64,000 nt of DNA. Origin: Marsupella aquatica. Its lineage: Eukaryota; Marchantiophyta. The stretch covers positions 30,008,001-30,072,000 of the forward strand of contig OZ316892.1 of NCBI GenBank assembly GCA_973895155.1, in the 5' to 3' direction. The notes below the pieces were generated by a model. That model saw only the letters and a list, made by a program, of their open reading frames with translations. It did not search any database and was not told the origin of the DNA. The stretch's first letter is position 1; each line of letters begins with the position of its first letter. Below are positions 1 through 11,245 of this stretch, piece by piece. Both the position numbers and the translations under genes were made by a program.

Positions 1-749
1 CAGTATTTGCTGTGAGTCACCATGCCTGAAGCTTGCATTAGTCCAGTTATAGTTTTGTCAGTCAAGGGTTAGCCCCCGTCTTTTGGCTGCTATGAGGTTA
101 TTTTCTTCTCAGGTACACCCTGTTGGGTTCCCAGGTGGCTAGTATTGTCCCAAATTTTGAGTTTAATTTGTCGAGACAAAAGTTTTTCAGGGGCGACGAA
201 ATCACTTTCATACAAAACTATTGAGGTGAGAGATTAGCATGAGCAATCTTTTGTCTTGGAAGACAATAGTTACAAAAGGACAAAATATAATCTTGGAAAA
301 GTAAACCTTAAGAATGACAATGTTGATCGTGGACAGTTGACCTCGGCAGAAAATGTATTTGATCCTTGCAAGATTGGAGGCAAAGGTCTGCAAAACAATA
401 TTGGGTTTTGGGAAATTTGATGAATTTGGGAAAGTGGGCATGTTATATCTAGATATGTTGTTGATTGCAACATGGGCTTGCAGTTGTGTAGGAAGTTGAA
501 AATGGAACTTGTCTAAGTCTGTAAGCCACTTGCTTGTGGAAAATTGAAGCCTAGACGGACTCCATGTTTGCCAAAATACTTGGATAGACCAGGTGGACAG
601 CAGCAAAAGTTAACTCTCTTTTCTGCTCAGATAGTACATGTTACACCAATGAGTGAAATGTAACAAGAACATGACACAATCATGTGTTGGAAATTTGTAG
701 ATCTCTCAATTCTCAATGAAATTTGACCTTAACAGGCTCATTGAAAATA
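1..749. other. AT-rich stretch with no recognisable gene
   Basis: A 132-codon frame is open on the minus strand at 208-606. It has no recognisable motif, no splice support and no resemblance to any family I know, so I do not call it a gene. It may be decayed transposon sequence. Confidence 0.4.
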
Positions 750-1080
750 TATTTCCAAGCTGTTTCTAACCAACACAAAAGAAAACTCAGATTCCCATGG
801 ACACAAGTGAGATAGTGAATCTCAAAGTTAGTTTTTCAGAAAGATCTTTGCAAGCAAGCCATTTCTAACTAACCAAAAAACTCAGTTTCAGGTGGATACG
901 AGCAAGCTAGTGAATGTCAAAGTTGGGTTTCCCACAAACTTTTAGAGGTGAAAAGTGGCCCCAAAAAAATGTGCCAAGTGTGGTTAATGACTCATGTATA
1001 AATTCATAATTCTCTTACATGAAACTTCATATCTTAAACTGGCTAGAAAGATCTTTCCAAGCTGCTTCTAATGAGCCCAA
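750..1080. repeat. Imperfect ~90-bp tandem repeat, two and a half copies
   Basis: Two consecutive blocks, about 755-845 and 846-940, share the order: a stretch like 'tccaagctgtttctaac', then 'aaaactcag', then 'tagtgaatctcaaagtt'. A third, partial copy of the start of the unit recurs at about 1047-1080 ('gatctttccaagctgcttct'). The units differ by many substitutions, so the duplication is old. No function is visible. Confidence 0.5.
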
Positions 1081-1142
1081 TAAGATTAAATTGAATTGGA
1101 TATCAAGGGAGGTTTAGAAAGTCCAACTCTATTGAAAACTGT

Positions 1143-1442
1143 TTGTCTTGAACCGAAATGGGGAGGAAATATAATTAGACTCCCCGCACCCCAATGTGAC
1201 ACTGTTTTTTCAGGGAACCCAGACCAGGGTAAGCCCCGCTGGATCCCACAGGGACTTGCACCAGGAAGGAGAGAGTATTAAATCAGGGCCACAAAGTGAG
1301 CAACCAGGGTCGAGCAGAATTTCAATCCACTACCCACAAAACCCATCCCCACACATATATACCCTCCACACCCCAATGTGTGGAGGGGGATTGAACCTAG
1401 TGCCCCTCAATTCGTGCAAATCCCTTAGCCAATTGGTTGGGG
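1143..1442 (-). mobile_element. SINE-like element, tRNA-derived head (copy 1)
   Basis: Read on the minus strand, the element starts with a tRNA-like head: an A-box-like region at about 1440-1424 and a good B box, GGTTCAATCCC, at 1397-1387. A unique body of about 250 bp follows and ends near 1143. The same head and body recur on the plus strand at 35634-36071, where an A-rich tail and target duplications are visible. Copy 1 lacks an internal segment of about 120 bp found in copy 2. No target duplication could be recognised here. An internal Pol III promoter is inferred from the boxes, not shown. Confidence 0.6.
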
Positions 1443-2129
1443 GGGTATTATTTTAACATGGACTGATAATGTAGAAGTCATCTATCCCATCTAAGCATTT
1501 GAAAGTTCATCCCAGCGCGAAAAGGTTTGGCCCATCTCTCGAAGCTTCAAGCCTCAAAATTCTCGACTTTTGTCAGATCTGAAATTGATATCTGGGGAAA
1601 AAAACACAAGTGAACTTTCCATCGAGAGAGAGAAGAGCTCAAGCTTCCAATCAATCACTTCAATGGTGGTGCCTTCTCGATGTTCAGAGTGACGAGCTCT
1701 TAAGTCTCCATTGTGGCAACGAAGGAACGCGGTTGACAGCCTTACTCAGCTTGATTAGGAGGTTCTCGGAGTGAGGAACTGTCTTTTACGGATCGTGCGG
1801 ATCAGTTTGTTCCCATCAGTCGGAAGAATCCTCCAAAATTACGCGATTCGGGAATTTGGGGTTTTGGATGGACAATTTCTGATGACAGGGTTTATGTAGG
1901 TCGGATTGATTTCTTAGTGAGAAGAGTACAGACCAAACCAATACCAGCTCAGGGAAGAGGACAGATAGGTCGAATGAGCATCGGTAAATAAGGATGGAGG
2001 GGATGCTGTGCTTCCGATCGTCGCCGCCGCTGTTGTTGCTGGGAGAGGAGGGGGCGGATGGCAGGTGCTGAATGAGCCACATAGAAAAGAAGAGGTCGGA
2101 GTGACCACGACCACCACGACAACGGCAAA
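1443..2129. other. Upstream region of the BipA/TypA gene
   Basis: This stretch precedes the GTPase start codon at 2130 and presumably holds its promoter and 5' UTR. A 'gagagagagaag' run at about 1624-1635 and a purine/pyrimidine-biased GC-richer stretch after 1980 are visible. I see no confident TATA box. Small frames here are open by chance. Confidence 0.4.
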
Positions 2130-5100
2130 ATGTCTTCTAGGGCTGGCTGCAGCTGGTCCATTTTGCTCAGTTGCGCAAGACTCGCCCGGGGAGCAGCGAG
2201 TGAGTCTTCGTGGCGACCCGGTAATGTCCTTGCCTGGAGATCTGGACGGTATGGCTCTGGTGTCTTCGAGTCTGTGAGGAGATTTTCCGTGGTTGCTCCG
2301 GATTTGGAGCAAAATGATCACACATCGTCGGTTGTGCCTCCATCGTCGATTCGCAATGTTGCAGTCATTGCGCATGTTGATCATGGAAAGACCACTCTCA
2401 TGGACAGAATCCTGCGTCAGTGTGGAGCGACTGTCTCTCGGGAGCGAGCCATGGATTCCATTTCTCTGGAGCGCGAGCGTGGCATTACCATCGCCTCCAA
2501 GGTACACAATCTGCTTGCCTCAACACGCCGATGAATAGCTCTTCATGTGCAGTGAAGCTAGTACTAGGTATTTCTATTTCTGGTACATATAAAATCCCAC
2601 TTTGAGCTGGTCGTTGTGCTCTTCTTGGTATCTTGAAGTGATTGTGCTCCAATTTACTTTGCTGAATCTATCAGTCAGACGTCATATGTCCTAAGTCAAG
2701 TATCTGCATTGCAGTACACATCAATGTCGTATGGTGGAGTGGAGCTCAATATGGTTGATACCCCAGGCCACGCGGATTTCGGTGGAGAGGTGTGTAATCT
2801 TCAATGAGTTTGAGATATAAGTCAAATCAAACACCGATTGTTCTCCAGGGGGTCTTGTTAAAGCTTGCCTTTTCGATCTTGTTGAAATGTGTCCTCTTGC
2901 AAATTTGTAAGGGAAGGGTACAGCTGACGGTTTTACGATGATTATATTGTCTCAAATTTGTAACTTCTCATGATAAATGGGCAAATCGGACATTCCATCC
3001 AAGGCTTTATTTGACGACAGGTCAATCTCGAGAGGCCTATTAACATGCTCTTCTGACATAAGCAGATTCTTGACAGAATGCAAATTTGATTTAACTGTAC
3101 CAAAATTGCCGTTTATGGAAACTTGTTTTCAAAACTGCTATAGAATCAGGGGTTGATGTTGAGGCCTGAAGATCATCGCACTTCACATCCTAGAGAAAGT
3201 AGGAGAATGGGGAACAAGTTGCAATAGAATGTAACGGGCGGGACAACACCATGATCATAACGACATCTGAGAACAGGTGGAAAGGGTTGTAGGGATGGTG
3301 GAGGGCGCAGTATTAGTGGTGGATGCTGGAGAAGGTCCACTCGCGCAGACCAAGTTTGTCGTTGCGAAGGCCCTTAGTCGTGGGATACGCCCCATTCTAC
3401 TTCTGAACAAAGTTGATCGTCCATCAGGTATGACAAGCTTCTCTTTTCTGTTTAGCTGTTTTGTCACTTTCATTATGTAGCTGGGAAGCTAGTAAGTGGT
3501 GTCAGCAGCGACCTGTTTTCATGAAGTTGTCCCATCTGTGCAGTTACGGAGGAACGATGTGGAGAAGTGGAAAGCATGATCTTTGATCTCTTTGCAAACC
3601 TAGGGGCAACTGGTATGCTACATACATTTCCTGTTCATCGGAAGTCAAGTTTTGGCAGGGAAGAACTGATGTTGCTTTATCTGTGCCCTGCTGCTGAAAC
3701 GGCCTGAACTATTTATTTATTGATTTATTTCGTGTACGATCTAGCAGGGCAATATATTTTATCACTGATCTGGAGCTCGTCACTTGACGCGCTATCTGTC
3801 GAAAAAACTCCTAGTAGATGCTTTCTCGTCCCCGTAGTTCCTGACACCTTTGAGACTCGTCTGAACAGATGAACAACTTGAATTTCCTGTTCTATATGCA
3901 TCTGCTAAGGAAGGTTGGGCAAGTCGCGAGTTTACCAGAGGGGGAATACCGGATCTAACCATGAGTCCTTTACTCGATGCCATTATCCAGCATGTGGCTC
4001 CGCCAAAAGGGGACCTACACGCCCCTTTCCAAATGCTGGTATGCTCTACGTTAGACAGACGGCACCAGTCTTCTCTCAAGTTTGTAATACCGGGACCCTG
4101 TGTAAACCATACATAACTGTATTTCAATTTAGTCTCACCTCGACCCAAGTTTGAATTACAGGATATTTACTTTATTCATAGTTTCGTTGCTGTCCACCTC
4201 ATTTGCAGGTTTCAATGATGGAGCGAGACCCATATTTAGGGCGCTTGGTGACAGGTCGCATTTCTTCTGGAGTTCTGCGAGTGGGTGATCGAGTACATGG
4301 TCTCAAGTGGAAAGATGATCTCTCTCAAGTAGTCGAAGTCGGAAAGGTAACGTTTGGATGTTGTTATGTGATTTGAATATTTTTAATGTCGTTGGATATG
4401 CATCTTAAGAGTTATACTGGTTTAAGATGGCGCGCTCATCGTATCCACCCTTTTAGGTGGCGCTCGTATTAAGAGAGTTTAATTGTGACATTACACGCGC
4501 AAGGTGGGACAGATTTTAGATTGCACTTTAGAGCTAGGCTAAGACATTGCAGGTTGGCCGCTTGGAAAGCTCTGACGAAGATAGTTGTCTTTTGGGTCTA
4601 ACTCATCGACGAGTAACTACTTACGGTGGCATGCATGAATCGTCATTTGCTGTCTTTGTCCAGGTGGTGAAGTTAATGAAGAAAAAAGGTACGAGCACCG
4701 TATTGGTGGACTGTGCAGGGGCTGGCGATATCGTTTCTATTGCAGGTCTTAGTCAGCCATCGATTGGTCACACTATCTCAACTGTAGAGGTGAGTTTGAA
4801 TGTCTGGCTATGGAATCGTTCTGTGCCTTGCCTTAGTCAAGAACAAGATACCAATGACTTACGGTTTTGCTTAAAGCTTTGATGTCCGGTCAGTGAAGCC
4901 ATAGAGCTAGATGATTCTTAGATCTAGCGTTGCTTCTGTTACTGAGGCAGTTCATGGAAAACCTGTCAGGAACGCTGACATAGATCTTGGTGACAAAATT
5001 GAGGAACATTCTGTTGAGGATTGGATCTTCTACTTGCCTTTTCTTAGGCATCTCAAGATTTTGAATGGATTAGGGTGAGATTATTTATTAATCTCCTAAT

Positions 5101-8100
5101 GGATTATTTATTACCGTGAGCATTGGTTATAGGTCACTGAGGCTTTACCGGCAGCTCCTATGGACCCTCCAACAATATCAATGACTTTCAGTGTAAATGA
5201 TTCACCTCTGGGAGGACGGGATGGTCATATGGTATGGCGCTCTTTCTCAACTTTTAGGCCTCCTAGTATTAGGCAAATGGTTCAAAGGAAATGGTTTCAA
5301 ATTCTCAGGAATGAACTCTTAGAGAGTCTTCATGATTGTGGTGAGCTGTTGTTTTTAGGACTCTGTAGTTTACTGAAATGTTCAGATTGTTTTACCAGTT
5401 GACTGGGCCAAAAATTGGAGAAAGGTTAAGGGCAGAAGCAGAGAGCAACTTGTCTATAGCAGTTCTACCCACTGCTGGCCAAGATGCATACGAAGTGCAA
5501 GGGAGGGGTGAGTTGCAGCTCGGTGAGTCTTCTCCTAAACTTGATAACAGAGTTTTGTGGTCCTTGGTAGTAGAACTGACGAGCTGAATCTGGCATCTAA
5601 CATGCTAGTGTATGTAATGGAAGTATTTGGCAGGCAAATGATCTGTATGACATAGAAGAACAGGATTTGTCTTGACATTTTAAATAAAAGACTCCTGTGC
5701 AGTTAATTTTCTAAGTATCCTGAGTTTTGGATACTTAGACAATCAGCCATTTTGAACAATGTCTGGTCAATCATGTCCAGTGGACATGAGCATTGCAATA
5801 TGGGCATTTGTTGATGATCCGAGAGGCTGTACCTTGTATACCAGTTGGAACTGTTTTGCTGGCTTATTCGTTCATACTGTGTCGTGTTTTGACTTTTTCT
5901 TAGGTATCCTGATAGAAAATATGCGCCGAGAGGGATTTGAGCTTTCGGTATCACCTCCAGCTGTCTTGTAAGTCTCCCCATACCTGGTGGCTGGATTGAG
6001 AGCTATGAGGGTTTGGTAATTTTCCTCAGTCTGCAGTAGTCCATCGATGTTGAAATGCATAAATTATTAGTTATGAGTACCTCATCACATGCTCGATCTT
6101 GTTTGGTTTAGGTACAAAATTGATGATCACGGAAAGAAATTGGAGCCAATCGAAGAAGTTATCATTGAGGTATGGTGGGAAGCAGATAAGTTCTTGTTTA
6201 GTTGGTCCCAGGTTCGCACTCTGTTTATATTAAAAGTAGAGCTCTTGGATGGATCCCATATGCATCTGTTTCACACTTCAACGAGAATTTCATCAAGAGT
6301 ACTGTTGAATTTTGAAATGCTTTAGACCCTTCTTTTCCAGCGGTCACTTTGATAGCAACTCTGTGTTCAGGTAATATAGTCAAAGTAATATTTCTTGACG
6401 TAACTCGTGACTACGTTCTAGGTGAACGACGAACATGCCGGACTTGTCGTTGAGGCTCTTTCACACCGCCGTGGAGAACTGCTTGATATGGGACCATGTG
6501 CGGAGTCAGTGGGGAGAACGAAACTTACTTTCACCTGTCCATCAAGGTGTGAAGGCTTATTATCATCGAGTCTTCTTATAGCTGTGGTTCTCTTTCACAC
6601 AAATTTATTCATGACATAGAAGCCGGTTTTGATGGGCCTTATTCTGTTGTGTCCACGGATTCGTCAAATAGAGAGAAGGAGCATTTCACCGTGAGCTAAT
6701 CATGTGAAAAGCAAAATTTCCGTGGAGGTCGATCCTTTCTATTGGGCTTTAACTTTGTTGATTCATGTTATGAACGCGGTGTCCAAAACTGGGAGTGGAA
6801 TTTTCACGTCGTCTGTTCTTGTGGTTCTGACCGTTTGATGGAAATATTAAAACCCAACACAATTTCCTTTGTGCTTGCAGGGGTTTAGTGGGATATCGTA
6901 GTGTGTTCAGTACAGATACACATGGCACAGGATTCATGCACAGGTCATTTTTATGTAAGGAACTTCATGCGCATACCTGTCTTGATTTTCTCTACTACTC
7001 CGAACTAAGTAGATATTCTCTACGTATTCAAACAATGTTGTGGACCAACTTAAATGTACTCTGTACAATGTTTTGCAGCGTACGCAAAGTACCGTGGACC
7101 ACTTGGAAATGTTCGCAAAGGGGCTTTGGTAAGATTTGACGTAATGTAAACATTACTCTGATGTTTTGGAAATACCAGTATACTCAATCTCCCTGATCAA
7201 AGCGGATCCTACTTGTCGTACTCTATTACAATCTCATGCTCTTTGTAATATTGTGCACAGGTGTCTATGGCAACTGGAACAATTACTGCTTATGCGCTAA
7301 TGAGTTTGGAAGCACGTGGCATTTTGTTCGTTCAGCCTGGCATTGAGGTACACTTCCCTGTACTGCCTGCTTTCTCTCACCTCTCGTCATGAAATTTGAT
7401 CGATGAGTGAAAAGGAAGTGCTTCTGATCTCTCTGGCCCTTTCTTCTTTCGCGTAGTGAACTTTAGGGTCTTTTCAACTTCAACAATACATCCACCCTTT
7501 CCTGGAATGTACCACTTCCATATTTTATACTGTTCTTCAATTGTTTTGCCACTGGGACATGTTTGCAGACATACGATGGCATGGTAGTCGGTGAGCATTC
7601 TCGAGACACCGATTTGGAGGTATGGTGCACTACCCAATATTTGTTATGCAATTTGGGTTGGATGTGAAAAGGCCAGATGGTATTTTGAGTTGCTGTTTCC
7701 TCAAACTTTTTGGTGGTTGTGTTCCAGCTGAACCCTGTTAGGACCAAAGCACTTACTAACGTCCGCGCGGCGAGTAAAGATGAAAATGTCAATCTCACTC
7801 CTCCAAGACAGGTAAGCTTGTTTCGTGTCTTCCTATCTTCGATGCCCTATACGCTGGATCTCAATCCAGGGTTGCAATGCAGTTGCTGAGACGTGTTCTT
7901 TCTGAGTATGAGGTTGTTTTATTGAGAGAATCTCTGCTCATGCACACCGTACGAAGGTCCAGAATTTAGGGTGGCTCCTTCTTGTTGTATAACAGGTGGA
8001 TTTTCCTGTCCACTTGTGACGATGCTCTTCGTTTGAAAGGTGCATGCAAAGAGTTCTTGATCTTTGTGATTCCGTTTGTGATTGTGGTGATTGTCTATGC

Positions 8101-8402
8101 ATGTGCTGCCAGTTATCTTTGGAAGAGGCTATTGGATATGTAGTAGCAGATGAGCTTATAGAGGTACGTTTCAAGGTTTTCTGTTAAGCTTTTGATGATG
8201 AGATCACGTCCTAGGACATCTAGCTGTGGACTTCTGGGTATGTAAATATCTTGGGGTTCTGGTAAGTTTCTTATCATGTATGTTTAGAATCTAATTATGG
8301 ACTTACCTCTTCCAGGTAACACCGAAGGTGATCCGTTTGCGAAAGAAATTTTTAGATTCTTCGAAGAGAAGAACTAATCGGCGCGTTGTGAAAGACAAGT
8401 AG
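2130..8402 (+). CDS. BipA/TypA-family translational GTPase, probably mitochondrial, 19 exons
   Basis: Ribosome-associated translational GTPase. Nineteen coding exons with GT-AG borders and consistent phases join to 684 residues: 2130-2501, 2715-2789, 3277-3427, 3544-3612, 3869-4038, 4209-4346, 4664-4789, 5133-5231, 5399-5522, 5904-5967, 6112-6169, 6422-6546, 6881-6954, 7079-7128, 7261-7347, 7569-7619, 7728-7811, 8113-8163, 8316-8402. G motifs are intact: AHVDHGKT (81-88), GIT (about 118), DTPGH (139-143), NKVD (193-196), SAK (234-236). Domain II ([17 protein letters not shown]), an EF-G domain III/V-like part ([21 protein letters not shown]) and the BipA-specific C-terminal domain follow. The first ~60 residues are rich in Ser/Arg with few acidic residues, like a mitochondrial presequence. 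It resembles Arabidopsis At2g31060 more than the chloroplast SVR3/TypA form. The tail is very basic. No defect was seen. Confidence 0.95.
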
Positions 8403-9014
8403 ACAGACTACAATTTTGCCAGCTATTGTGCCGTACCAAATGCCCATTAATTTAGTTTACACCACAGGCCTTCAAGTTCCCCCACGTAGATTAGGCCGGT
8501 GACCCTATTTTTACAATCATGATTTTTTCGTTCCATGATTAGAAAAATAAACTGAATGTCCCCTCGTGCTCGAAGGGTGTCACATGTGTGCTTCAGGATT
8601 TGGCATCCTGTCGAATAATTATATTCGTTGTTCCCGTCAAACAAGTCTCAACCAGCTCTTGTGGGTCACCTTTAAAATTGATCTGGATCAAGTCCCTCAC
8701 GATGAGAGATTGGGACATGAGGACGGATTTGGCTACGAGTTATTTCTCGTGTTTTCTCGTGTTTTCTCGTGTTCTGCTTTTTATACTACATTTCGTCCGG
8801 ATTGGGTCCTTTCATCGAATTAGTATAATCCAATGTTCACAGCTTCTAATTTTTCGAAAAGCTTAGTAATAAACATCCTGTTACATTGTTCTCTTGAAGG
8901 GTCAGATTGATTCCAGAAGCTTAAAAGCAATTAATTGGGGTCACGTGCAAAATATTTGGCAACAGGTGCCGTAGAGAAGCAAGGCAAATGTGGCCAACCA
9001 TCCTTTCAGATCAC
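8403..9014. other. 3' flank of the GTPase gene
   Basis: The first part is the likely 3' UTR. A short microrepeat of 'tctcgtgtttt' units lies at about 8744-8778. From about 8940 the minus strand reads as the decayed coiled-coil ORF that continues beyond the copia insertion. There is no other gene. Confidence 0.5.
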
Positions 9015-9282
9015 CTGTAGAGTCAACTACTCCTAACAAGAGGGCAGAAATTTCAGCTGATTCTACGTCTTTAGCAGTAACTACTCCCAACAAGTGGACA
9101 GAAATTTCTGTTGGGAATGATCCTGGTTACTCGTAAGTCAATGATACACTGTAGAGTCAACTACTCCTAACAAGAGGGCAGAAATTTCAGCTGATTCTAC
9201 GTCTTCAGCAGTAACTACTCCCAACAAGTGGACAGAAATTTCTGTTGGGAATGATCCTGGTTACTCGTAAGTCAATGATAGA
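9015..9282. repeat. 134-bp tandem duplication spanning host DNA and the start of a copia LTR
   Basis: Two nearly identical 134-bp units, 9015-9148 and 9149-9282, each hold about 95 bp of pre-insertion sequence, the target site and the first ~38 bp of the copia 5' LTR. The unit therefore contains an LTR stub (9109-9146) that lies outside the real element. The duplication must post-date the insertion or be part of an aberrant repair event. Inside each unit the host DNA is itself a shorter repeat (66 bp), coding on the minus strand for a repeated 22-residue motif containing KDVESAEIS. Confidence 0.85.
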
Positions 9283-9521
9283 TACACAGCCTTCAATGAT
9301 AGATACGCAGCCACGTTGCCCTTAAGGATTAGCTTCAGATTAGTTCAGATCAGGTGTCACAAATTTATTGTCTTTTGCACTTACTTTAAGGAAGTAGAAT
9401 TAGCGGTTAGATTCAGGGTTATGTTTTAGTCCATTGATCTCCCCTCTGTTAGGGCTTAGCCAGCCGCTATTTATTTTGCCTCCAGGCACTCGTAATATAT
9501 CTCAGAAAACCATTTCCAACA
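9243..9521 (+). repeat. 5' LTR of the copia element
   Basis: Begins TGTTGGGAATG and ends CATTTCCAACA, so its ends form short inverted repeats. It differs from the 3' LTR by about seven substitutions (counted by eye over 258 bp) and by a 21-bp insertion that locally duplicates 'caatgatagatac'. That implies moderate age. Confidence 0.93.
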
Positions 9522-9536
9522 TGGTATCAGAGCTCC
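9522..9536 (+). other. Primer-binding site of the copia element
   Basis: TGGTATCAGAGCTCC directly abuts the 5' LTR. It is the usual plant copia primer site complementary to the 3' end of initiator methionine tRNA. Confidence 0.9.
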
Positions 9537-9760
9537 AGGACTGAGATTAGCTACGACTACATTCCTAGTTAGCTGTTAAGTAGTACTACGCTCAGTAGAA
9601 AGGTCCCTGACCTATGTACACTTACATATAGGGATGAGAGCTATGGATTACTCTTCGAGTGAGAATTCCTTGAAGCAGGTGTAACACATCATAGTGTAAG
9701 TCGCGTATTTCGAGGGAGGAGTCCTCGAATTTGTTTTTTTAGTTACAGCACTAAGTCAAT

Positions 9761-11245
9761 ATGGAGCTTCTCAGATTGTTTTCTGAGAACGACAAGCTTG
9801 ATGGCTCAGTCAAACATATGACCTGGACCATAGTAGTCAAAAACTTCCTGAAACGTGATGAGTTGTTTGATGAACTCAACTTCGGAGTCAAGCCTGATGC
9901 TAACGGCAACATCATCGATGGGGGAGCACATCTGACTGCAGCCGAGAAGAAGAAGAAGAAGATAAGTGCAACTTCGATCCTGGCAGCCACTGTGAAACCG
10001 AAATTTCTTCCCACTGTGGACAAGTTCAATGACAATCCAGCAAAGTGCTGGGAACATTTCCACCAACGCTTTGGCGGTGATCTGCTGCAGCGTCAACTGC
10101 TTCTAGAACAGAAGTTGCAAAGCACCACCATGCGCGATGGTAGCTCTGTGGAAACTTACATCAATACCATCAATGAGCTGGCTGGTCACCTGTCCAGCAT
10201 CAATGCAGAGGTGGAGGAGACTCGTCTCATGCATATTGTGCTAAAAGGGCTCCCGCTAAGTTGGTCTCCTTTTGTCACCATCTTCGGAGCCGATCTGTCA
10301 CGATCACCCAAGCCAACTTTCTCTAGTCTTATTGAGCGACTTCAGTCTGAGGAATACTGGCGGAAAGACAAGCAGATCGAGACAACCGATGAAGCCATGG
10401 CAGTCACTCGTCATTTTGGACGAGGAAGGGGTAGGGGACGTTTTCAACCACGATATCAAGCCAACTACAATCATCGGGGCAACAATCCCCGGAAAAATCA
10501 TCAAGGTCAAGGGCGCAGGCCGCCAGGAAATTGCAACTACTGCAATAAACCTGGTCACTGGGAGGCCAACTATGATCTTAAATCACTCGATGATCAGATT
10601 GCTGACTTGCAGCTCAAGGCTGCAAATATTTGTCAATTTTGTCCCCAGGCTAATGTTGTTGAAATTCCTCCGCTCCATGATGGAGATCCAGAGGACGAAG
10701 ACCAGTACGCCATTGATGAACGAGAACAAATCGAAGCACACTTCACTGAGATCGACACCACCGGTAGCTCTAGCGAATGGATCTCAGATTCTGGCGCTAG
10801 TGCTCATGTTAGTGGCGATAATGATGTGTTCCGCAAAATTGCCCCTGGCAACTCTGATTCTGTTACCACTGCCAGTGGCAGCAAGCTTCCTATAGCCGGT
10901 CACGGCAACATTTCCGTTGACAATAAAGCTGTCACCAAAGTTTTGTACGTCCCAGGGTTGCAACGCAACAACCTTCTGTCGGTTGGATGTTTCACTGACG
11001 CTGGCCACCTTGTATTATTCAACTCCAAATCATGTTTTGTTTACGACAGGGACAATCCGCGGAAGGTGTTCCTTAAAGGGAACCGAGACCCCAAGAAGAA
11101 GCTTTATAAGCTTAAGCAGCGACTCCTGGCTACCCCACCTATTCGCTCCTCCTCGCATATTCAACTACATCAAAACTTACGTCACTCTGCACCTGTATTG
11201 GTCTCCAAAGCATCACCTCTAGACCAGGTCAAACTTTGGTATTGA
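9761..11245 (+). CDS. Copia gag-protease portion of the polyprotein (494 codons, stopped)
   Basis: Starts at ATG 9761. Residues ~1-200 form a gag domain of the UBN2 type (KCWEHFHQRFGGDLL, LQSEEYWR). An RG-rich linker (GRGRGRGRF) precedes a zinc knuckle near residue 258 that reads C-x2-C-x4-H-x4-Y, so the last cysteine is lost. The retropepsin motif is intact: ISDSGASAHVSG near residue 343. The frame then enters the pre-integrase region and stops with TGA at 11243-11245, exactly where copia proteins normally continue into a conserved RLGH motif. That motif is present just downstream in the same frame. The product is therefore a truncated gag-protease; loss of the distal part makes the element defective. 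Confidence 0.9.
   Translation: MELLRLFSENDKLDGSVKHMTWTIVVKNFLKRDELFDELNFGVKPDANGNIIDGGAHLTAAEKKKKKISATSILAATVKPKFLPTVDKFNDNPAKCWEHFHQRFGGDLLQRQLLLEQKLQSTTMRDGSSVETYINTINELAGHLSSINAEVEETRLMHIVLKGLPLSWSPFVTIFGADLSRSPKPTFSSLIERLQSEEYWRKDKQIETTDEAMAVTRHFGRGRGRGRFQPRYQANYNHRGNNPRKNHQGQGRRPPGNCNYCNKPGHWEANYDLKSLDDQIADLQLKAANICQFCPQANVVEIPPLHDGDPEDEDQYAIDEREQIEAHFTEIDTTGSSSEWISDSGASAHVSGDNDVFRKIAPGNSDSVTTASGSKLPIAGHGNISVDNKAVTKVLYVPGLQRNNLLSVGCFTDAGHLVLFNSKSCFVYDRDNPRKVFLKGNRDPKKKLYKLKQRLLATPPIRSSSHIQLHQNLRHSAPVLVSKASPLDQVKLWY

Noticed and set aside
208-606. 132-codon minus-strand frame near the window start
   Set aside because: No motif, no codon-bias contrast and no splice partners.
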